A stretch of 64,000 nt of DNA from contig JAOTOL010001476.1 in assembly GCA_034440575.1 (NCBI GenBank), positions 27,501-91,500 of the forward strand, written 5' to 3'. This DNA is from Imbricaverruca yamaguchii. Lineage: Eukaryota; Arthropoda; Thecostraca; Neoverrucidae. Of the stretch, positions 30,016-41,491 are shown piece by piece; position 1 is the first letter of the stretch, and every line of letters starts with the position of its first letter. The translations under genes and the position numbers were made by a program. The notes beneath the pieces were generated by a model that saw nothing but the letters and a program-made list of their open reading frames with translations, was not told where the DNA came from and did not search any database.

Positions 30016-31860
30016 AAAGTCGTCATTGCTGCAATCATTGGGTAGGGGAAACCGGGTCTAGTTGATACAATTGTGACGAAACTCAACATAACTCATCACT
30101 TTGGAGGGGTAGCGAGGAGATAGCTACATCTACGCCAAGCCTAAACCTGGTATCATCACGATATTTTGTTTTCGTGGCGCCCTCTGCTTTCCATCAGAGA
30201 GCAAATCACCGCGCAACTATCGGTTCATCAACTTACCCCGCAATAGGGTTAAATCGTTACTAATGATAGGTGAAGTTGATATAATGTAGAATAAGTACAC
30301 TACGTTGTGCATATAGGTGGTACTGGTTTGCGCCTTTTAAAAAGCCCACATTTCACGCTTATAGTAATAAGTCTGGTGTGAGTCTTGAGTCTTGACTGAC
30401 CATAGCCGATGGTTTATGCTATTTATGGAATGGTCACACGTTCATTCCGTAGATATCTTGATACAGTTTCAGCAGACACTTAAATAAAAGTAGGCAATTG
30501 TATGGTCATTTTGTTCCATTTTCAATCCATAAAACGTTGAAACAGGCTGCATGTTAAGCACGAATCTAGACACATTTCACGGTAGCAAAGTTAAGGGAAC
30601 ATGGTAGTGATAGCCAACACTTAAAAAGTGACCAAGTGGACGGCGAATTATAAATTAAGGGCAAAGTAAAGGCATTGAAATTTTACTTTCGGTCCAAAAA
30701 TGTGTCACATCGTTACCATTCTGTAGTCTCGGGTCCAAAACACTTCGGCTTGTTTTTGCCACGAGAAGAGGGTGTCCGTAGCAACAGTAGCAGCAGTAGC
30801 CATGGCAACCGGCTTCATGCTTTTGGAGAAAATGCTGTTGTATCAACCATCCCGTGCATCAACTAGACCCGGTCTCCCTACTCCTATTTTTCACGGCTAT
30901 TTAGTGTGTTTGCATGACAACCTCGCAAGCTGTCACCTGGACTGTGCCATTTGGATCCTCTGACATCAGTGGTTACATAATCATAGGCATCATATTTGTT
31001 TTCAAAACGCTGCGGAAAGGACATTGCAAAACATTGTACTACAAGATAAAACCGGCTGGGTCTAGGGCTGGGTGTTACGGAGACTGGGACGGTATCTTGT
31101 AGTTAGATTGAATGAGCCATTCAATCTCAAAACAAAACCGCTGGAATAACTCTAAAAAATATCGTCAGACCCCACAACGGCGATAGTGCTCAAACCAACC
31201 TTGCCGGGCTCCATACCAATCGCGCCGCGGCCTAAGAAAACGTATCAGAGTCCACAAAATCGTTTGACTCCATCCTCCCGAGAGAAACAAATCGCGATGG
31301 ATCTTGAGAAAGTGCACCGTGGCCTCAAAGCTGCCACATGGTTCCGGAATGGTTCAGTTTATATTTTAAAAAAACAAGGGACCTTCAAAATATACAGTAG
31401 AGTTTAAAACAAGTTGCATTGAGGCTTACAAATTGATGCACCGGACCAAAAATCGCGCCGACTGGGGGCTCAAGGCTCAGGGCCCTCCAATGGTGGTGTC
31501 ATAGCTGAACGTGTGGTGTAACATCTGCCAGTGTGCGTCTGCTAACGCAAACATGATCCGTGTTACTGAGGAAGATTGTCATTGAAGTAAAGTTTAGGGC
31601 AGATGACTTTAGGTTTAATAGACGTTTGTAAGCTACGTTCTTGTCGATTAGCAGTCGTGTGGTGCATATTTTGGCAAAGGATGACACCTACTATCACCCC
31701 GCAAGGCATTAATGTCCTTCTCGCTCTCACTCTTTTGGTACAGTACATACAAAAGTTACATTGTTTCACTAGATTACCGACGTATCGTGCTTCAGACTTG
31801 TTCACCATATATCTGCAATTGATTATGAAATCCGAAACGTTGGTAATTTCTTGAAATAAT

Positions 31861-32175
31861 AGTCATTCATTTAAGGAACCTTTTCATGGCTATGAAGACA
31901 TTGCAAGTTGTATTTTCCTCCCATGTATGCTTAGATTGCACTACGCAACGAAAGCAGGTGTTTACACAATTTGTGGTGCCTCACAGTTTGATTCCTTATC
32001 TATGACAATTCATTAAGAGAAGTCATTCATTTTAAGAACCTTTTCATGGTTATGAAAACATTGCAAGTTGTACTTTCCTCCCATGTATACTTAGATTGCA
32101 CTACGCAACGAAAGCAGGTTTTGCACAATTTTTGGTGCCTCACAGTTTGGTTCCTTATCTATGATAATACTTCGT
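31861..32175 (+). repeat. 160-bp tandem duplication within copy B
   Basis: Two units start AGTCATTCATTTWARGAACC at 31861 and 32021. Copy A has the unit once (from about 4471), so the duplication arose after the blocks separated. Confidence 0.85.
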
Positions 32176-32758
32176 TTATACTTTACCCCCCCCACTCTAT
32201 CGGAATCAGGGATTAACTAGTGGTGCGCTGCACTGGTGTAACCATTGAGGGGGTTGGGGAGGGGACATGTCCCACCAATTCCTGAAAAGTGGCGATTTGT
32301 CCTTCTCAATTTTTGTGTGTTCCCTCCCTCAACCTCAGCTCCCTGAGTATCATCTCCGCAAAATTATACTTAGTCATTTATAAAGTGAAAATATGTATTC
32401 AAGAGAATCACGAAAAATACGAAAAGCCGATCTAGCCAATCAACGGACTTCACAGGCTATCTGTAGTAAAACAATATCCCAATGATAAATCAGCAAACGT
32501 AAAAAAATGTTTCCTTCCAGCCGATTCTTGAGGAACATGAACCTTAACCATCTTCTGTTTTCGCTTGTGTGGAAAATTGTGGTCTGCTGGGCAACAAACT
32601 TGCATTATCGCAGGGCTTTATACGTCTTAGGTTGCATTCCCCTGCTCACATGCTGATTGTCTTGAAAAAAATGTGACTAGGTGTCCTTAGGTACCTTGAA
32701 GACTATTGAGGGAAGTCATGGGCAGCCTTAAGCACGTACGTCTAGTTAATGTCGTATT

Positions 32759-33097
32759 GCCGCCCCGGGAGCGCAGTTGGTTGGAGCGCTGGTCTGCGCC
32801 TGTCTCCCCTGTCCTGGCAACACGGGGTTCGAGACGCTTCGCGCGCCCGCATTTATCTCCCGGCCGGGAGTGTCAGTTGGCAGCTGGCCCGATAAGGCCG
32901 GGGACGAGTAACCGGGCGGCCGTGTTGAGGCATTGACGGCACGTTATACTTTCGATCAAAATTCTGCCGTTGAACTGGAATTCATGGATCGGGTGGTGGG
33001 GCCAGGGTTCACGCAACAAGCTCTGCTAAGCAATAGGACCCTGGTTCCTAAAGCCACCCCAGCAACAACTCGAAATATTTTTATTTTATTAAATAAA
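32759..33097 (+). mobile_element. Second SINE family, 339 bp, tRNA-like head
   Basis: The insertion has an A-box-like GCGCAGTTGGTTGGAGCGC and a B-box-like GGGTTCGAGAC at the 5' end. A 250-bp body of unknown origin follows, then an A/T tail (ATTTTATTAAATAAA). Copy A of the block lacks it (5195-5200). The local duplication is only GTATT, sitting in a GTATTC repeat, so its full length is uncertain. Confidence 0.75.
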
Positions 33098-33269
33098 GTA
33101 TTCGTATTCGTATTCAGTGACGAGTTCGCCAGGGGCGTATTTTCATTGGCATCGGCATTCAGCGACGGTATTATGATCGTTCAAATCAATTGCCACGAAT
33201 GCTTATGCATGTACTGAACACGCTGGAGGGAACTACATAGGTCTCACATTACCACTTTAACGGTCAAGA

Positions 33270-33487
33270 TGCAGATGTGTTGCCTAGCAGAGCACAATTT
33301 TTCCTTTCACAAAACGTTACGCCCAGGCCCCCCAAAATCACGCTAAGGGCTTCAAAGGTCGGTCCGGGATCCTGGAAATCGCATTGGGGGCAAAAAAGTA
33401 TCGCCGGACTCCACAAAATCCCACTGGGCGCCAAAAAGACTGGCCGGGCTGTCCAAATCACGTTGGGTCTCAAAAGGTCGGGTCGGG
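33270..33487 (+). repeat. Degenerate satellite, left part
   Basis: Irregular units of the form AAAATCRCRYTGGGGGCC and AAAAAGTCGSGCCGGG, about 20 bp each and often paired into about 40 bp. It continues on the other side of the LTR element (37055-39170). Confidence 0.7.
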
Positions 33488-33623
33488 TGATGATGTGACA
33501 CCACCCGGTACCTGGAGCCGCCTCTGCGCGCGGTCCCGCCGCCGCGGGGCATGCTGACCGTTGTCCCGTGACAAGAGAGCTTAATAAATCAGTTGGTACC
33601 GGACCGCCGCCGAGTTTACTACA
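33488..33623 (+). repeat. 5' LTR of the Ty3/gypsy element, 136 bp
   Basis: It begins TGATGATGTGACACC and ends TTTACTACA, and is about 98 percent identical to 36920-37054 (one indel and two substitutions seen). It contains AATAAA in TTAATAAATCAG. The LTR is very short. Directly after it, TGGCGACCAGGGAGTG (33624 on) is in the position of the tRNA primer-binding site. Confidence 0.9.
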
Positions 33624-33706
33624 TGGCGACCAGGGAGTGAACTGGCCGTGTTTCTGAGGTTTGGTGTGTCAGCTTCGATTTTCTTTGTGTACGGTGATCA
33701 CGGGTG

Positions 33707-35116
33707 ATGGCGTTTATTGGCAAAGCGCCGGAGTTTGATGTGTCAGTGGAGAGGTTTGGTAAATATAGCCGACGCATCGAACGGTTTTTCGTCGCGAATG
33801 AGATCAATGATGATCAAGTGGAGAAGCGTCGCGCTATCTTTTTGGGCGTTGTGGGTGCGAGCATATTTAGCCTGATCGAAGATTTGATTGCCCCGAAGTC
33901 AGTGCACGAAGTGTCGTACAAGGATTTGATTAAGATGCTCTACGACCACTTCGAGCCGGAGGATTCATCGATAGTTGCCCTCTTCCGTTTCAACTCGTGC
34001 ATCCGTGAACGTGGCGAGTCCGTGCCGGTATACGTAGCTCGGTTGCGGAAGTTGGCAACGTCTTGCAACTACGAGCCGTCTATTCTGGAAGAGATGCTTC
34101 GTGACCGCCTCGTCTGCGGTATTCGGAACCAGCCTCTGCAAACCAGATTGCTCAGCGGGCCTGGTTTGACTCTCAAGTCAGCGACCACCATCGCCCAAGC
34201 CCACGAGTCTGCCGCTGCCAACGCTGCGGAGCTTTGCGGGACGTCTGCCGTGTGTGACACCATCGGCCGGCTCAGTGGTCGTGAACCAGTCGCCGTGCCG
34301 ACTGGTGGTGACGTCATTCAGCGCGTGGATTCAAGTTCCCGGCCTTTTCAGCCGCGACTTGGGATCGGCAGAGTTTGGAAGCAGCGGGCGCCGTGGCAGA
34401 GCGGAGTAGGCGTAATAGACAGGGCTCCGGATCACAGCGAGGCTTCGAGACACAGCGGGCCGGCGTTTCTGGATCGGTGCGCACGGTGTCACAGCCGTCG
34501 ACACTCACCTTCTGCGTGCCCCTTCAAAGCGTGTCGCTGTTTCCGATGCGGTGGAGAGGGGCACATCAGGCGAGCTTGTCGCGCAGCGGTACAGGCGCAG
34601 GAACTCTGTCACGTTTCAGAGGAGACGGTAGACCTCCGTGCAGCGGAGTTGACTTCAAGTGAGAATCGCCATTGTGCCGGTGAGCGACAAGCATACGATT
34701 TGTTTCGATCGCATTCGCAGTTATCTGGGGGTGGATGTAAACCACCGCTTATGGTGGAATTGTCACTGGATGGTAGGGATGTCTGTATGGAGGTGGATAC
34801 TGGGGCTGCGGTCAGTGTGTGTTCTGAGCAGGAGCTGTTGCGTCTGTGGGCTCCTGATACACCTGAACTGATACCCTGTGACTCCACGCTTAGAACGTAT
34901 AGTGGGGAGGTTCTGCCAGTGTGTGGCCAGTTTGAAGTGGAAGTGAAATACGGGGATCAGTGTGGTCAGTTACCGTTGATAGTTGTTAAAGGGGAGGGGC
35001 CGATGCTGTTTGGTCGCAACTGGTTGTCTCACCTCAGTCGGAATAGGTTGTGTCTTAAGCCAGCGATTCCAGCATGGGGAGCAGCCTGTGGCTTATTACT
35101 CTCGGTCTCTGCATGA
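33707..35116 (+). pseudogene. gag-protease of the gypsy element, running into the deletion
   Basis: From ATG 33707. The capsid-like domain (FGKYSRRIERFFVAN..KRRAIFLGVVG, residues about 15-190) contains the LRKLATSC and LRDRLVCGIRN motifs of retrotransposon gag. Two CCHC zinc knuckles follow (C-A-R-C-H..H..C and C-F-R-C-GGEG-H..C, near residues 260-295). A retropepsin-type protease then has the catalytic DTGA in MEVDTGAAVSV and a C-terminal FGRNWL (residues about 345-445). After LKPAIPAWG the frame reads out of phase to a stop, because a deletion near 35065 removed the reverse transcriptase. Gag and protease themselves look intact. Confidence 0.85.
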
Positions 35117-36800
35117 CACGGAGCGTCGATACTCCCAGACTGATAGAGAGGGTCTAGCGGTCCTGACTGGAGTGAAACACTTCCATTATTATTTGGCTGG
35201 CCGAACTTTCACTATCCGTACTGATCATAAACCGCTTTTGGGCCTCATTGGTGAGAATAAGCCTATACCTCTGATGGCATCGCCGCGCGTGGTTCGTTGG
35301 GCGCTCATGCTGAGCGCGTATGATTACAGGCTCGAGTACGCTACGGCTGCAAAGCAGGCACACTGCAATGCTCTGAGCCGGCTTCCGCTGCGGCACACTG
35401 TTGACTGTGCCATCTCCCCTCTGCCTGCTGAGACAATCCACTTGATGGAGCTCTTAGATTCAACTCCTGTAACGGCTGATCAGATTCGCCTGTGGACTGC
35501 GAGAGACCCGGTGTTATCGCAAGTGACCAAGTATGTCCGGGAGGGTTGTCCGACATCGGTTTTGTTGGGACCCGAGTTCGCTCCATACAAAACTCGGATA
35601 TCTGAACTGAGTGTACAGGATGGCTGTCTGCTTTGGGACTCCCGTGTTGTAATTCCGCCCCAGGGACGTCCGCAAATTCTCAGGCTATTACACGATGGCC
35701 ACTGTGGGGAGTCACGCACGAAATCGTTCGCTAGAATGTATGTTTGGTGGCCAAAGTTGGATGACGACATCTGGAAAGTAACGAAACTCTGTGAGATGTG
35801 TCAGAAACATAGAGCCAGTGCACCTGAAGTGCCCATTCACCCCTGGGTCTGGCCTGCAAAACCGTGGCAGCGAGTTCATGTAGACTATTGTGGGCCTATC
35901 GATGGGTGGATGTTTCTGGTCATTACGGATGCCCATTCGAAATGGTTGGATATATATCCTTCTCGCACAGCAACTTCATTAGGGACAATGGAGCATCTGA
36001 GAGAGTCCTTTGCATCATGGGGAGTACCAACATTCTTGGTATCTGATGGTGCCCAGTGTTTCATGTCGGGTGAATTTCAGACTTTTTGCCGTAAGAATGG
36101 CATAACCCACTTGACTTCCCCACCTTTGTGGCCCAAGAGCAACGGATTGAGTGAACGAAGTGTTCAGACTTTTAAATCGTCTTACCGGAAGCAAACATCA
36201 AGCAGTCCTCAGACAAAGGTTTCACGGTTCCTATTCCGTTACCGGGCTACACCTCACTCCACAACCAGTGTCTCCCCAGCTGAGTTGTTTTTGGGTCGTC
36301 CGATGCGCACCCCACTCGACGTGGTGAAACCCGATTTGGAAAGAAAAGTGAGAATCCAGCAGGAACAAAAAAAAATTGTACGTGACAGGGGCACCCAAGA
36401 TCGATCGGTTGAGGTCGGACAGCCGGTGTATGTGTCGGCTGTTGATCGTATCCGTGGTGGGGAAGGGAGACGTTGGTTGGCAGGTCACGTGACTGCCAAA
36501 TCTGGACTTGACATAACTGTGCGTCTGCAGGATGGCAGAGTGATTCAGAGGCATCTGGATCAGGTGAGACCGCGTCCGACGTGTACCGCCTCTGGTAGCG
36601 CGCCGAGCTCACCACTACCGTCGGCAGTGGCTTCTATGCCGTTGTTTGTACCGTTCGTGCCGCCGGTAGCGTTGGCAACAACTGTGCCAGTTGAAGTTTG
36701 TACCCCCAGGACTCAGGCACAAGTCAGTGCTCCGGGTTCCCCACGGACTTATGATTTGCGTGCCAGACAAACGCTGAAGCAGCCCGATAGGTTAACGTAA
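35065..36800 (+). pseudogene. pol remnant: partial RNase H and integrase
   Basis: The frame opens just after the deletion with the RNase H segment EQPVAYYSRSLHDTERRYSQ..TDHKPL. The DAS-type first catalytic block and all of the reverse transcriptase (no YxDD) are absent. A zinc-binding integrase N-terminus follows (HDGHCG..C-E-M-C), then a DDE core with VDYCGP, LVSDGAQCF and SNGLSERSVQ (D, D, E), and a C-terminal GPY/F-like segment (WLAGHV..GRVIQRHLDQVRPR). The integrase frame is open to the stop at 36798. The element cannot copy itself but could supply integrase if translated. Confidence 0.85.
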
Positions 36801-36919
36801 TCGTAAAGTGATGCTGCACGTGTAAAATATGTTTTGACGCTAGTTGTTCACGTGGCGAAATAAGTAATTTTCGTATGTTTTGCTCTCTGCTTTTCAAGTA
36901 TGTATTCGGGGTGGAAGTA

Positions 36920-37054
36920 TGATGATGTGACACCACCCGGTACCTGGAGCCGCCTCTGCGCGCGGTCCGCCGCCGCGGGGCATGCTGACCGTTGTCCCGT
37001 GACGAGAGAGCTAAATAAATCAGTTGGTACCGGACCGCCGCCGAGTTTACTACA
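36920..37054 (+). repeat. 3' LTR of the Ty3/gypsy element, 135 bp
   Basis: Matches the 5' LTR apart from about three changes. It contains AAATAAATCAG (polyadenylation-type signal) and ends TTTACTACA, followed by host satellite. Confidence 0.9.
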
Positions 37055-39170
37055 GGTATCCTTGATAATCGCACTGTGGTCCACAAAAGGTCGGACTGGG
37101 GCCCCTGAAAATCACGTTGGGAGCACAACAAAAGTCGTGCCGTGGTCCTTGAAAATCACCATGGGAGCTGCAAGAAGACGGGCTGGACCCTTCAAAACCA
37201 CACTGGGACCTCAAAAGGTCTCGCCTGGGACCCGAAAACCACGACGGGGGGCGAAAAAGTCGTGTCTAGATCCTTAAAAATCATAACGGGGCCCCAAGGT
37301 GTTGGCCGCCCCCGACAATTACGCTGAACATGAAGGTGCCAAAAAGTCGCGCCCGGGCCGTCGAAAATCACTCCAGGAGCTTCACAAGTCGCACCGGCGT
37401 CCCAACAGTCTCATGGAGAACACATACTAAACAAAGTCGGGGCAACGAAAAAGAAACCATCCGGATATGGACAATAATTTTGGTGTCTCAGCAAATGCCC
37501 CCCAAAAACAAACACGTGTTGGGTCCCCAAAGACGTGTCGAGGCCATAAAACTCGCGATAGGCATCCTAACTAAGGACGATAGGGTCTAAAAATCGCACT
37601 TAGACCCAAAAACGTCGCGCCGCTGCCCTTGGAAATCACACTAGGGGCGCAAAAGTCGCGCCGGAGCCACGTAATTCGCAGCTGGCTTCCAAAAATCAAT
37701 TCCTACTCGAGATGCCACTTTGCGGCCAAAACAATTGCGCCAAAGACCCCAGAAACGTGTCGGGGTCGGGAAAAGAAACGCTTTGGAGCAACGAAAAGAT
37801 GCACCGGAGCTCGAGGAATCGTAACGGGGCCCAAAAATATTACGCAAGAGCCTTACAAAAATAGAAGTCAATACCAAAAATCACAAAAGGACTCCATCGA
37901 GAAGGCCTGAACACCGGACAATTCCGGACAGGTCCAGAAAGAAAGTTCTCATAAGGGCCTTTCTACTCTAAAGGCTGTCATTGGCTGAAAAGAAACTCGT
38001 TGAGCAGCCACCGTGGCATACCAAGGAGGCGAATCCCCCTCCGTCCTGAAGATGTGGACTCCCAAAAACCCAAGAATTGCACCGGGGTACAAAAAAAAAG
38101 GTTCTGAGGCATCATAAGTTCGCATCAGGCCCCCAGAATTATGGATTAAAAATGAAAACAGCGGGAACCAAAACTTGCACGGAGCCAGAAAATTTGCACC
38201 GAGGTACGCAAAAATTGCACTGGGGCACATATAAGTGCAACATGCCCAGCGACTAGTGCCGAGCCCCTCAAATGTCGCGATTGGGACCCAAAATTCCTGT
38301 CGGTAGTCTCATAAGTTCTGGTCAGGGCAACAAACATTCCCCGCGGGTATCCATAAAATTAGCGTCGATGGCCCCAAATAAGCACAGTGTGGCCCAAAAG
38401 TCGCATTGGAACCCAATAAGAATCAAGCTGGAGCTCTCCGAAATAAAGAGAGATTTAGCAAACTAAATACGAAGCCAAATACGTAAACTAAGTACGAGGC
38501 AGGAAAATCACTCCTTTGTCCAAACATACCACCAGATGCCTTAACAAATAGCATACCGGTCACCGAAAAACGTATCGGAGCTCGAAAAATCGTAGCGGGA
38601 CATGACAAATCTACGGGAGCCGAAAAGTGGGGTGGCTCGAACTTTGCATACTTCAGAAGTTACCAAAAATACGTCGAGCATAGAAAACTGGCGTCGGATC
38701 GATCCGAAACTACGCGCCTGGGCCGGAAACGTCGCGACGGGACCAGGTGCAATTATATTAGAGCCTCCAATATCATACTGGGGTCTCACAAATGTGAGCG
38801 AAGAACCCAAAATAAACACAGCGGGATCCTAAGAGCACAACTGAAGGACGAAAATCCTCTAGGTCTTCCAAAACGTACCGAGTTTGGCAAAAAGCGGCAA
38901 GACCTTAAAATACTAGTTGCAGCTCAAAGTAGCTACACCGGAAGCTAGAAAAGCAAACACAACCGGTCCCTCAAAGCACACCGAGGCCTTGAGACAGCAT
39001 GGGAGCCTCAAAAGCAGGCTGGGGCCCTTAAAAATCGACATGGTACTAGAAAAGCAACACAAAGACCGGGCACTAAATAAACACTTCGGGGATTGCGAAA
39101 ACGCGCTAATACATACAAAAATATCGTCTGTGTAAAAACAAACAATACAACATTTTAAAAAGAACTAGAT
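37055..39170 (+). repeat. Degenerate satellite, main block
   Basis: About 2.1 kb of irregular units alternating AAAATCACG / AAAAGTCGCGCC with GGGGCCC-type phrases, about 20 bp each. Divergence increases to the right, where AAAAGCAAACACA and similar relics remain by 39 kb. The same sequence type occurs reversed at 59201-60020 and as a short piece inside both copies of the duplicated block. No coding content; the open frames are by-products of few T-starting stop codons. Confidence 0.75.
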
Positions 39171-40754
39171 CACAAAAATGTGCCAGGCACCTGACAATAA
39201 TTATCTGGAGCCACACATCGCATCCATAGACACAGAAAAATAGAAAAGTCTAAAAAAGAACACCAAAACTCCGTTCGGTAGCCAATCTGGGAGCGTATCT
39301 AACCAAAGAGATGTGGTGCATCAAAGCTCAGCGGTTATCCGGATTTTTTAGAGAGCAGAAAACGTGGGAAGAAGAGAACTAATCATCAAATTGCTTTCAG
39401 GACGGTATCTTGTGGCGGTTAAGTCTGAACACGTTATGACTTTATGAGGTACCGTGTGTTGTCAACTGTCAGCTATTTTGCACTGAATTGTTGGTCCCCA
39501 ATATAAGCGCTTACATTCTGTTTCAGCCAGGAGTCACATGATGTAGTAGCATTAAGTGTGAAGTGGCGGGCATTCTAAGGTGTACGACGTATATTACCGA
39601 GGTGATTGAGGTGGCTGATCACCTATATGTTGGAGTTAGGCCGTGAGAACGAACAACATGCCATGCATTTATATTTATTACATTTTTCTTTCCCTCAGTC
39701 GGTCAGCCTGCCAATATTGGTCTGCTACACACCGGATGAAATAATTTTCAACCAGCGTTCACTCGTCTTTCTTGTTTCTGAACCTCTTCAGCACCAATCA
39801 TGATACTTCTTTTGCAATGGGCCAGCAAGTAAGCTACGTTCTTGATTGTTCTTTCTCCTCACCAACATCGATGAACATGTACAACGGTACAACGGGGAGC
39901 ATCTTAAAGACGTATTGTACTAAATCATGGAAACCAGGGCACACCACATGCCCATTAGTGAGGCTGTAATGAGCTTGCCCCATCCCCCCATAGATACCTA
40001 TGCATATAACGGAAGTTGAAGAAATTTTGTTTGAACAATAATATTAAATGGCTTCACCCGCACCAGGAAGATAAACCTCTTATTGCACAACAATTAATCG
40101 GTCGTAAAAAGAGTTCCAAGTACAGCGAGAAGTGTAAATCTGAAAGTACGTATGCTGCGATGATAGTTCTTTTCAGGACCACATGTCGCTGTAGACATAG
40201 GCGCGCCCAGGGGTCTGCCCCCACCCCCACCCCACCTAGCGGTGAAAGTTGTGTGTTCACTTTTAAAATTATCGGATTTCCTATCCAAAAGTGCTCAACC
40301 ACGGTGTTTTGCCAAATTCCTGGGTGCGCCCCTGCTGTCGACCTTGGGCCATCCACTTTTTGAGACGTTCCTACGCCTATGGTCATGGGTGGTCACGTGA
40401 CCTGCGTTCAATTAACCATTTTTTTTTATTTGTTCAAAATTGAAAACTGACCCAGAAACGAAAAGAAGAGGTATTTGCGATTATAAAGATATGCTATGTG
40501 TCTATGCTAGGCTTTAAAGTACCGGAGATAATCGCTCTTAAATATTTACATGCAACGTGACCTATGGAAATTTCATCAGGCCATATATCCGAGATCGCTG
40601 CCAGTGCGAAACTAAAACTTTCACAGATTGATTCAGCACCCATGACTACCCTATACACCCACTTAGGTTGAAATCGCTCGCATGGCGGCGTCATTTCCCA
40701 TAATTTAGGTCGCCTGGTAACAGACCTCCCCTGATGCAAAATGGTACAAAGTCA
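39171..40754. other. No gene seen
   Basis: No supported gene. Around 40190-40340 a phrase of the GGTCTGCCCCC..CTTTTAAAATTATCGGATTTCC type looks like a diverged interspersed repeat with inverted GGGTGCGCCCC ends, but I cannot assign it. Confidence 0.45.
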
Positions 40755-41140
40755 TCATGGCAAGATGTTCAAGTGGAATCCCCCAGGGGTCAGTACTGGG
40801 ACCAATATTGAGACACTGAGAATGGTTGGGGAAATAAATGGAAATTAATCGTACAAAAGTGAAGAGATCATCAGGAAGCTTTACTGTGTCTATGTCAGAC
40901 CGCATTTGGAATACCAAGTTCAAGTTTGGTCCCCTAGCTATGAAAATAATTGTTCTGAACAATTGTCTTTCATAGCTAGGGGAAAACTACAGAAAACTGC
41001 AGAAATGGTTAGTGGCTTCACCTATCTTGTCAATTCCAGGTACCAAGTAAAGTTCAAATTCTATGTGTATCCTCTCGGGTGCCCTACACCATGCATTTGG
41101 TGGTCTTCATAGAACAGCCTTGAAATTAAGACCATCATCA
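40755..41140 (+). pseudogene. Decayed CR1 relic with internal deletion
   Basis: The plus-strand translation runs from IPQGSVLGPIL (reverse transcriptase block) straight into RMVGEIN..EEIIRKLYCVYVRPHLEY and VWSPSYEN, which lie about 150 residues apart in the intact CR1 ORF2. It is therefore internally deleted. It then runs into the palindrome at 40931-40982 and continues with TAEMVSGF. It is older than the 19-24 kb copy. Confidence 0.75.
40931..40982. repeat. Template-switch palindrome in the CR1 relic, about 25-bp arms
   Basis: CCCCTAGCTATGAAA..AATTGTTC is followed almost at once by GAACAATTGTC..TTTCATAGCTAGGGG. Other CR1 copies have only the first arm, continuing into TTGGCTTTTAG, so the second arm is a local inverted copy that replaced the original sequence. 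Confidence 0.85.
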
Positions 41141-41146
41141 ATCATG

Positions 41147-41313
41147 GTTGGTTGGTTGGTTATTGGTCTAACGACACATCGACCGCTGAGTCATGTAGCG
41201 TCACCAATCTCTCACGTCGATTGGTCGCGGGCGAAGAGTAGAGACAGGTGAGACTCGAACGCCCAACCTTTCGATTGTGAGACGAGCAACTTGCCCATAG
41301 ACTACTCGTCGCC
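41147..41313 (-). mobile_element. tRNA-derived SINE (minus strand)
   Basis: Same family as 1773-1937 and 60909-61070: tail as (GGTT)n at the left, shared body, and B-box GTTCGAGTCTC read on the minus strand. Flanks ATCAATCATGG (41136-41146) and ATCAACAATCATGG form an imperfect target duplication. It sits at the end of the CR1 relic. Confidence 0.85.
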
Positions 41314-41491
41314 CATCAACAATCATGGCAAATTCTACTGATAAAGTCTTTCAAATTTCATTTTCTTCTCCGTCATATCAGGACATATTATTTGCCACCA
41401 AGAAACAACTAGGGACAGATCGGAAAACTTCGGAAAACTCGGAAAACTGCTTCGGAAAGCCCAGGTGAGTCCCGTGAAAATGGAAAAACTG

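Larger units (their letters stand above)
29025..33269. repeat. Large duplicated block, copy B
   Basis: Collinear with 1576-5366. Copy B is longer because of a 49-bp mini-element (29967-30015), a 160-bp tandem duplication (31861-32175) and a 339-bp SINE (32759-33097), and it lacks the SINE of copy A. Its left junction abuts unrelated DNA (CATGCTAGGAGCTAGGAGAACATG), and its right junction passes into the degenerate satellite. No shared gene is visible. Confidence 0.85.
33488..37054 (+). mobile_element. Ty3/gypsy LTR retrotransposon with deleted reverse transcriptase
   Basis: A 3.57 kb element: 136-bp LTR, primer site, gag-protease frame, RNase H/integrase frame, purine-rich tract GGGGTGGAAG (36908-36917), 135-bp LTR. 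Domain content and the gag sequence resemble the K02A2.6-like group of gypsy elements. The whole reverse transcriptase and the start of RNase H are missing. The two LTRs are about 98 percent identical, so insertion is fairly recent. I see no clean 4-6 bp target duplication (left flank TCGGG, right flank GGTAT). The host DNA on both sides is the degenerate satellite. Confidence 0.9.

Noticed and set aside
33474..37059. Target-site duplication for the gypsy element
   Set aside because: Left flank TCGGG and right flank GGTAT do not match, so none is claimed.
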